IMG/VR virus record: IMGVR_UViG_3300005253_000669
Coordinates: 1-39,831 of that record
Reading direction: 5' to 3' (one strand)
DNA from: a virus
Length of the DNA stretch: 39,831 bases
Below, piece after piece: positions 34,583 to 39,831 of the stretch (positions are counted from its first letter, which is position 1; each line of letters starts with the position of its first letter). Below the pieces are notes generated by a model. It saw only the letters and a program-made list of their open reading frames with translations. It did no database searches and was not told where the DNA came from. The position numbers and the translations under genes were made by a program.

Positions 34583-36199
34583 GTGCGTAGCCTCGCTGGG
34601 ACTTTAACCACAGCCCAAAAGGATCCGGTTAATCCCCTCGTCAAGATTCGACTCACGCAGGGTGCCAACGATAACACCTACCTACTGACCGGCACCGGGT
34701 TCATCTACTCCATGGAGCACTCCGAGGGGAGGGACAGCCAGAAGGCCACGGTGGTCCTGGATAACTCCGAAGGCACCTTTGACGCCAAGTCGTACGGCGA
34801 GGATATGTACAAGGGCGTCATATCCTGGGGACTGGTGGATGCCAACGGCGCCGACCAGTACTCTGCTGCGGCCCCACTCTATGTGGTCGGGCAGCAGTTT
34901 CATAGCTCTCCGGGATACCTTCTCTGTATCCTGAACCTCATAGGCCTCTTTGACCTTATGGCTCAGGACAAGGCCAGTGAGGACTATGTCTTGGAGAGCA
35001 GTGATACCCAAACAGTCAAGACCCTAATCACGGCGGTTATAGGTGCCACAATCGCACCCTTCTATCACTGTGTAGGCTTTACAGTTACCTACGACAGTGA
35101 GGACTCCCTCATTGACTCCCTCAAGCCAGCCGATTCCTTTCGCATTGGCCTTAACGACACTCGCTTGGATGTGGTCAATCGGCTGATGACTCTTACAAAA
35201 TGTGCGAAGCGTGTTGAGGCTGATGGTGCAGTTCACATATTTGTGCCCGCTGTGGATGGACCCACCTGGACGGTGGACACCAAACAGGAAATCAATGACT
35301 ACGTGCAGCCCACCACTCCTAACAACAACTTCCGGTATCGGTGCAGCGCCGTAGCGGGTGACCAGAAGACGGCTGCCGTAACGGAGCCCACCTGGCCGAC
35401 AGTAGCAGGCAATACCGTGGTGGACGACCAGGTGACATGGTTAGCGGTGGCCCCGGACTACGAATACACCTTGGATGCCGGCGACCACAACTTCTTCAAG
35501 AAGTCGCACCGGGAACGGGTGGTGATGCCCAACTTTCGGAAGGTTGAATCCCACCCGGACTCCGACCCGCCGCTCTACACAGGGACAGCGGAGTACAAGC
35601 CCAGCAGCGACCTCACCCCGCCCTCACCCTACAACTCCGCTGAGATACGGGAGTTCCGCTACATGCGGCTCACCTCCGACGAGGAGGCCGCTAATGTAGC
35701 TGCTGCTCTCCTTGAGGGTGATCGGCTCGATGCGGAGCGGGGTAGTGGCTCCGTGCCGGTCAACTGCGGTGCTGAGGTGCTGGACTATAACAAGATAACG
35801 GACTCCCGGCAGAGCGGTGATATCCGCATAGGCAACATCGGCTATCTGACCCGGCATTACCGTCCTAATCTGTGGGAGATGCGCTTCGGGTTCGGGGACC
35901 CGCGACAGGGGGGGTTCCTGAGTCTGGACTTGCCTGGGGATGTGGTTGCCACAAGCCTGCCCTCGGTAGGAATAGAGGGGGAGAGGCGCATAGACATCGA
36001 GGGACTGAGTTCAATCCTCCAGTCCCTGGTGACAGCCGTTAATCGAAATGCGGAGGAAATACGGGCCATCCAAGTAGTATTCGGCGGTGCCCTATTTCGT
36101 TTACAGGCTGCAATATCGTCGGGACAGTTACAGAGCGTGATAGATAGCCTACATGTGCGGGAAATACTGAGAATCCCCGTAGGCACGGATAAGTTCTAA
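34583..36199 (+). CDS. Tail or baseplate hub-like protein
   Basis: 538 residues with a GTG start three bases after the previous stop. NPLVKIRLTQGANDNTYLLT, SKATVV-like strands and LDNSEGTFDAKSY recall the first domain of phage hub proteins, which bind the tail tube end. A middle with many strands and ALLEGDRLDAERGSGSVPVN follows, then a helical end with SSILQSLVTAVNRNAEEIRA. No lysozyme or peptidase motif. Could alternatively be a nozzle protein of a short tail. Confidence 0.55.
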   Translation: MRSLAGTLTTAQKDPVNPLVKIRLTQGANDNTYLLTGTGFIYSMEHSEGRDSQKATVVLDNSEGTFDAKSYGEDMYKGVISWGLVDANGADQYSAAAPLYVVGQQFHSSPGYLLCILNLIGLFDLMAQDKASEDYVLESSDTQTVKTLITAVIGATIAPFYHCVGFTVTYDSEDSLIDSLKPADSFRIGLNDTRLDVVNRLMTLTKCAKRVEADGAVHIFVPAVDGPTWTVDTKQEINDYVQPTTPNNNFRYRCSAVAGDQKTAAVTEPTWPTVAGNTVVDDQVTWLAVAPDYEYTLDAGDHNFFKKSHRERVVMPNFRKVESHPDSDPPLYTGTAEYKPSSDLTPPSPYNSAEIREFRYMRLTSDEEAANVAAALLEGDRLDAERGSGSVPVNCGAEVLDYNKITDSRQSGDIRIGNIGYLTRHYRPNLWEMRFGFGDPRQGGFLSLDLPGDVVATSLPSVGIEGERRIDIEGLSSILQSLVTAVNRNAEEIRAIQVVFGGALFRLQAAISSGQLQSVIDSLHVREILRIPVGTDKF

Positions 36200-38184
36200 T
36201 GCCCAGTAGGGTACGGATAGCAGATGATTCAGCAAATATAGTATCAGGCGACCAAGGTACTTCTTATGCTGATGCGAGGGCAGGGACAGATGTACTGAGG
36301 GTAACAACGGTCAACTTGGATATAGGTCAGACGAAGACGGCCTTACCCACCTTTTTCTGCTACAACACCCTGATTTCCTTTGATACCAGTTTCTTGGGTT
36401 CATCTGCGGTTATTATTAGTGCTGTCTTGAGTTTGTACTTTGATGATGAGCAGGCCGGGCAGGACTTTACTATTGAAGCACGGGAGCACGACTTCGGCGA
36501 CACTATAACGACAGCCGATTTCGTAGCAGGAGCAGACATTAGCGGAAAGACCTTGGTGGCCTCTATGTTGCGCTCGGCTGCCACATTAAACCAGTATAAC
36601 GCCCTCACCTCTGATGCAGCACTCCTCACCAATATTAATAAGACGGGTAAAACACGCATCGTCGTGACATCCAGCCGATTCCGCACGGGTGACGAGCCGG
36701 CTGGATTCACGGAGCGGATAACAGCTCAGATGTTTTCAGCAGCCAATCCGCCTAAGTTGACCATCACGTATATCTCAAGTGGCGGGGGACAACTGTGGAT
36801 AGAGGGCGATAACCTCCACTACATTGACGCAAGTGGTGTTGAGCATATAGTCTCCATACCCCCTATACCAGCCACTGATGTTGAGGTCTCCGAGTTAGGC
36901 TCCGCCACCTACGATGATGTCCAGGACTACATCAACTTCTTCGGAGACCGGACACTCCTCACAGGCGGCACCATCACCGATAACGGGGACGGCACCGCTG
37001 CTGTAGCTGCACTGACCGGATGGTGCAAAGAGACCGATTCCAATACCGCCGTAGGCGTGTTCTTTGACTTCGCTTCCCCTGGGAACACCCCAGCCCTCAC
37101 AGATTTGGTCACCAACTATGTCTATATTGATTACAACGGTGGCACACCTCAGATTGTGGTATCCACGGCAATTCTAACGCATGGGCGGAAGCAAGACCAT
37201 ATACATATAGCGACGATATTTCGTAACGGAACAACCCTTCACTTCCATGAAGAAAATACCATTGGGATAAGTAGGGCCAATGCTGTTAATTTCCACTGGT
37301 TGGAGGAGTTCGCCGCCCACCGTGTATCCGGGTTGGTTACTTCGGACGGTGGTTCCTTGGCTCTCTCAATCACAGCGGGAGTTCTCTACGAAGGGTCAAG
37401 TAGGCATCCTACAGTTGTTGACGGCTCCACGTGGTCTACCTGGTACTACAACTTCAACACCTCAGCCTGGGTGGAGGTGACTGGTCAGTCAGCTATAGAT
37501 AACGCCAACTACAATCCCACAGGCAGCGGGACTGGCTTGGCCAACCTGACCGCCAACAGATACGCCGTCCACTGGGTCTACGTGGATATAGACGGCGCAG
37601 ACCTCCATATCGTCTACGGTCAGGGGGACTACAAAGCTAACGAGGCCGAAGAGGCGGGCGTCCCAGCCCTGCTGCCCGACCAGGTAATCCACTATGGCGT
37701 TCTGATAGCCAAGATAATTGTCCAGGACGGGCAGACGGCCTTGACCATCACCTACCCCTGGACATCGGCGTTCACATCCTCATTAGCTACAGACCATGGC
37801 AACCTGGCTGGGCTGCTGGACGACGACCACCCCCAGTATGGTCTCAAGAAGTCCAAGTCCATTACGATTGAAAACCCAACCGACTCTGAAGATATCACCA
37901 TGTTCTTCACCGAGAAGGCCATTACCATTACCGAGATACGGGCCGTAGTAAGAGGAACAACCCCATCTCTGACTTGGACAATCCGGCACGGCACTGACCG
38001 GAGTGCCGCTGGGGCAGAGGTTGTGACAAGTGGGACTACTACCACCAGCGAATCTACAGGCAGCGATGTCACCAGCTTTAACGATGCAACCATCATAGCG
38101 GACTCATTCGTGTGGCTGGAGACAACAGCCGAATCAGGGACTACTGATGAAGCAGCCATTACCATAGTGTATACGGTGGACTGA
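36199..38184 (+). CDS. Tail fibre / adhesin protein
   Basis: 661 residues. Residues 1-190 form a DNRLRE/CBM96-like beta sandwich (RIADDSANIVSGDQGTSYAD, SFLGSSAVIISAVLSLYFDD). After mid-chain strands, about residues 531-548 carry DHGNLAGLLDDDHPQYG, a well-known repeat of phage tail fibres. A final beta domain (KSITIENPTDSEDITMFFTE ... AAITIVYTVD) closes it. It is probably a trimeric receptor-binding fibre. It starts at the TAATG overlap. Confidence 0.75.
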   Translation: MPSRVRIADDSANIVSGDQGTSYADARAGTDVLRVTTVNLDIGQTKTALPTFFCYNTLISFDTSFLGSSAVIISAVLSLYFDDEQAGQDFTIEAREHDFGDTITTADFVAGADISGKTLVASMLRSAATLNQYNALTSDAALLTNINKTGKTRIVVTSSRFRTGDEPAGFTERITAQMFSAANPPKLTITYISSGGGQLWIEGDNLHYIDASGVEHIVSIPPIPATDVEVSELGSATYDDVQDYINFFGDRTLLTGGTITDNGDGTAAVAALTGWCKETDSNTAVGVFFDFASPGNTPALTDLVTNYVYIDYNGGTPQIVVSTAILTHGRKQDHIHIATIFRNGTTLHFHEENTIGISRANAVNFHWLEEFAAHRVSGLVTSDGGSLALSITAGVLYEGSSRHPTVVDGSTWSTWYYNFNTSAWVEVTGQSAIDNANYNPTGSGTGLANLTANRYAVHWVYVDIDGADLHIVYGQGDYKANEAEEAGVPALLPDQVIHYGVLIAKIIVQDGQTALTITYPWTSAFTSSLATDHGNLAGLLDDDHPQYGLKKSKSITIENPTDSEDITMFFTEKAITITEIRAVVRGTTPSLTWTIRHGTDRSAAGAEVVTSGTTTTSESTGSDVTSFNDATIIADSFVWLETTAESGTTDEAAITIVYTVD

Positions 38185-38186
38185 TA

Positions 38187-39401
38187 GTGCCCGAACTCTA
38201 CCTTGCCCCTGTTTCATGGTTTTCGGGCAAAGACCTGGACAACCCGAACTATGAACCTCCCCATTGGGGTTCGCCCAAGGACGCTCAGGGTTTCCCATAT
38301 CCTTGGAAAGACCTGCGCTCCAACACCCAGAAGGGGCTGCGAGGGCCGGGGACAGACGGCTACGGCCTCATGGTCCTGCCCCAGCAGGTGCCCAACTACG
38401 GCTACTACTTGGGGGACAACCTCAACGCTGTCCTGACCGATGTGAGGAAGGACGAGATACGCAGGGCGCTTAAACTTGGTGAACGTATAGTAGCCACCAA
38501 TGTCCGGGAGTTCATCGTAGAGATGTTCACCCGACAGGGAGACCCCACAGGTATTGACCGGGTGAAGCCCGTCCGGGGCGCCAGGCGAAAGAAGACACAG
38601 ATAGCAATAGGTAAGGACGTAATCTGGGAGTCCCCGCTGGATAATATCCTACGGGACAACGCCATCGCCATCTTCAGGGCGGACTATCGCCGCAACCGGG
38701 CCCTGGTAGCCCAGGGCCTGATGTCCCTGGATGCTATCCGCCGTTGGACGGGTAGCATGAGGCGTAGGCTGGGTATCAGGGCTGAGGAGCTACTGCCGCC
38801 TGAGTATAGTAGCGATGGTGAACTGGCCCCTCGTTCTACCGTCTCCGACAACTTCAACCGGGGTGACGAGTCCCTTGATGTTGGGAACTGGGATGAGGTG
38901 GCCCAGGACTGGTTGGTGGTATCCAACGAGGCCAGTTGCGCCGCCTCCGGTGCCTCCGCCCGCTATAAAACGGAGCTGAGCAGCGACGACCATTACTGCC
39001 AGCACAAGGCGTCCAGCTATAGCAGCAACGCTAAATGGTTCGGCTCATGCCTGCGCTTCGCCGCAGCCGCCGATACCGCCTACCATGTTTTTGCCCGGTT
39101 GCGGGCCACAACCAGCGTAGTTTATTTCTATGAGAAGGTGGCTGGCAGCTACAACCTGGTTAACTCTACAGGCGTGGGCACCTACAGCCTGCCGGTGACG
39201 GTCTACGGCCACATAGATTCCGGTGATGACTGGGACATTCGTTTGGATACTGTGTCCAAGCTCACTGGGGTAGACAATACCACCATCACGGGTAACTTAC
39301 GGGCTGGCCTCTCTCAGGATGGTGGGGGCACCAGCACTCAGGATGACTTTGAGGCGGCTGACCTGGCGGCGGTAGCCCGTAGGATATTTGTGGTCGGATG
39401 A
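38187..39401 (+). CDS. Tail protein with C-terminal LamG-like beta sandwich
   Basis: 404 residues, GTG start two bases after the fibre stop. Residues 1-200 are mixed with a basic helical segment (RADYRRNRALVAQGLMSLDA, RRWTGSMRRRLGIRAEEL). Residues 220-404 begin SDNFNRGDESLDVGNWDEVA and run as a concanavalin/LamG-like jelly roll ending in DDFEAADLAAVARR, common in phage fibres that bind sugars. Proposed role: attachment to host glycans. Confidence 0.65.
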   Translation: MPELYLAPVSWFSGKDLDNPNYEPPHWGSPKDAQGFPYPWKDLRSNTQKGLRGPGTDGYGLMVLPQQVPNYGYYLGDNLNAVLTDVRKDEIRRALKLGERIVATNVREFIVEMFTRQGDPTGIDRVKPVRGARRKKTQIAIGKDVIWESPLDNILRDNAIAIFRADYRRNRALVAQGLMSLDAIRRWTGSMRRRLGIRAEELLPPEYSSDGELAPRSTVSDNFNRGDESLDVGNWDEVAQDWLVVSNEASCAASGASARYKTELSSDDHYCQHKASSYSSNAKWFGSCLRFAAAADTAYHVFARLRATTSVVYFYEKVAGSYNLVNSTGVGTYSLPVTVYGHIDSGDDWDIRLDTVSKLTGVDNTTITGNLRAGLSQDGGGTSTQDDFEAADLAAVARRIFVVG

Positions 39402-39470
39402 AGCACCTGTATCTGACCAGTAGTGGGCACTGGGGGCAGCCAGCCCACGTCTATGCCCCAGAGGTGGCTG

Positions 39471-39632
39471 ATGAAGTTCCCCATCGTACGGCGGAGCACC
39501 TATGTCCGGGTCCTGGTGGAGCTTGCCGATGTCCAGAAGAGAGCGGAGCGGCTGGTGGCGGTGATTGCCGAGAAGGACACGATACTCAGCCGGTGGCGGC
39601 TGGAGCAGAAGGCACGGCATGAAAAGACCTGA
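39471..39632 (+). CDS. Small basic coiled-coil protein
   Basis: 53 residues: MKFPIVRRSTYVRVLVELAD, VQKRAERLVAVIAEKDTILS, RWRLEQKARHEKT. ATG 39471 follows AGAGGTGG. The MK.P.VRRSTY....A start plus helix is familiar from phage genes near lysis or fibre regions, without known function. A competing frame (39398-39622) overlaps it but has poor sequence quality after 29 residues. Confidence 0.6.
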   Translation: MKFPIVRRSTYVRVLVELADVQKRAERLVAVIAEKDTILSRWRLEQKARHEKT

Positions 39633-39644
39633 AGGGAGAGTCTG

Positions 39645-39831
39645 ATGCCGAACGTGCCCAACTGGGCTATAGAGTTGATAAGCGATGTCGCCGCAACGAA
39701 GGCGGATGTGGCCTCAATAAAAGCGGATGTAGCTGCAATCAAGACTAAAGCTCACAATAAAAAGGATGGTTTTGACTGTTTAGGCCTTAACAAGAGATGG
39801 CTCTCCCTCGGGATAGGCATAGGAGTGGGCC
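39645..39831 (+). CDS. XhlA/holin-associated-like protein (3' truncated)
   Basis: 62 codons reach the window edge. MPNVPNWAIELISDVAATKA, DVASIKADVAAIKTKAHNKK is a short heptad coiled coil with a DVAxIKADVA repeat. WLSLGIGIGVG begins a membrane segment at the edge. This is the layout of XhlA-type haemolysin or holin partners. ATG after GGGAGAGTC. The C-terminus lies outside the window. Confidence 0.55.
   Translation, partial: MPNVPNWAIELISDVAATKADVASIKADVAAIKTKAHNKKDGFDCLGLNKRWLSLGIGIGVG

Noticed and set aside
39398-39622. 74-codon frame starting at the ATGA overlap of the last tail gene
   Set aside because: The first 29 residues look plausible, but the rest is Gly/Pro/Cys-rich out-of-frame sequence of the better coiled-coil gene at 39471. 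A frameshift cannot be fully excluded.
1-39831. CRISPR array or insertion sequence
   Set aside because: No regularly spaced repeats and no transposase-like protein were seen on either strand.

Overview
This window is almost certainly part of a tailed double-stranded DNA phage genome, or a prophage assembled from an environmental sample. It is GC-rich and very densely coded. Nearly every gene lies on the + strand, neighbouring genes are joined by ATGA, GTGA or TAATG overlaps, and GTG or TTG starts are frequent. It carries a recognisable head-packaging series: small terminase, large terminase, portal, scaffold, major capsid, adaptor and tail or fibre genes. There is no tape-measure gene, and a 2459-residue protein lies between portal and scaffold, which suggests a short-tailed (podovirus-like) particle with an ejected internal protein. 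The host cannot be read from the sequence. Strong sigma70-type promoters and predicted leaderless mRNAs point to a bacterium that tolerates leaderless initiation.

Layout. (1) 1-1740: the end of a tail fibre with an S74-like chaperone end, a small hypothetical gene, a holin-like two-helix membrane protein and a hairpin terminator. (2) 1782-13906: one long early or accessory operon behind a strong promoter. It begins with a nuclease-HTH fusion and holds more than 30 short genes, many Cys-rich and probably zinc-binding. Among them are an OB-fold-like protein, a VRR-NUC nuclease, an ASCH-like protein, a PP-loop (PAPS-reductase-like) enzyme, a C5-cytosine methyltransferase and a DPPY-type amino-methyltransferase. 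In its middle is a gene-free stretch of about 500 bases (5764-6268). This holds a tRNA-like element with a perfect acceptor stem and encoded CCA but almost no anticodon arm, followed by an unassigned structured RNA candidate with many helices and an 8-9 bp pseudoknot. (3) 13930-14525: the only minus-strand genes (two small ones), with a divergent control region containing a 25-bp palindrome and four TTGACA hexamers. (4) 14526-17181: a leaderless 58-residue sigma-region-4-like HTH protein, a replisome-organiser-like protein and small genes. (5) 17182-30004: a repeat copy of the terminase start, a promoter, the terminase genes, the portal, the giant protein and a strong terminator. (6) 30032-39831: scaffold, capsid, connectors, tail and fibres, ending in a truncated XhlA-like membrane-associated gene.

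How it may work together. The early operon probably modifies phage DNA or counters host DNA processing (methyltransferases, PP-loop enzyme, nucleases) and carries a processed RNA. The sigma4-like protein sits among -35 hexamers and may set the switch between the minus operon and the rightward replication and morphogenesis operon. No endolysin, DNA polymerase, helicase, integrase or tape measure is recognisable, so the rest of the genome, including lysis, probably lies outside the window, and replication probably borrows host enzymes.
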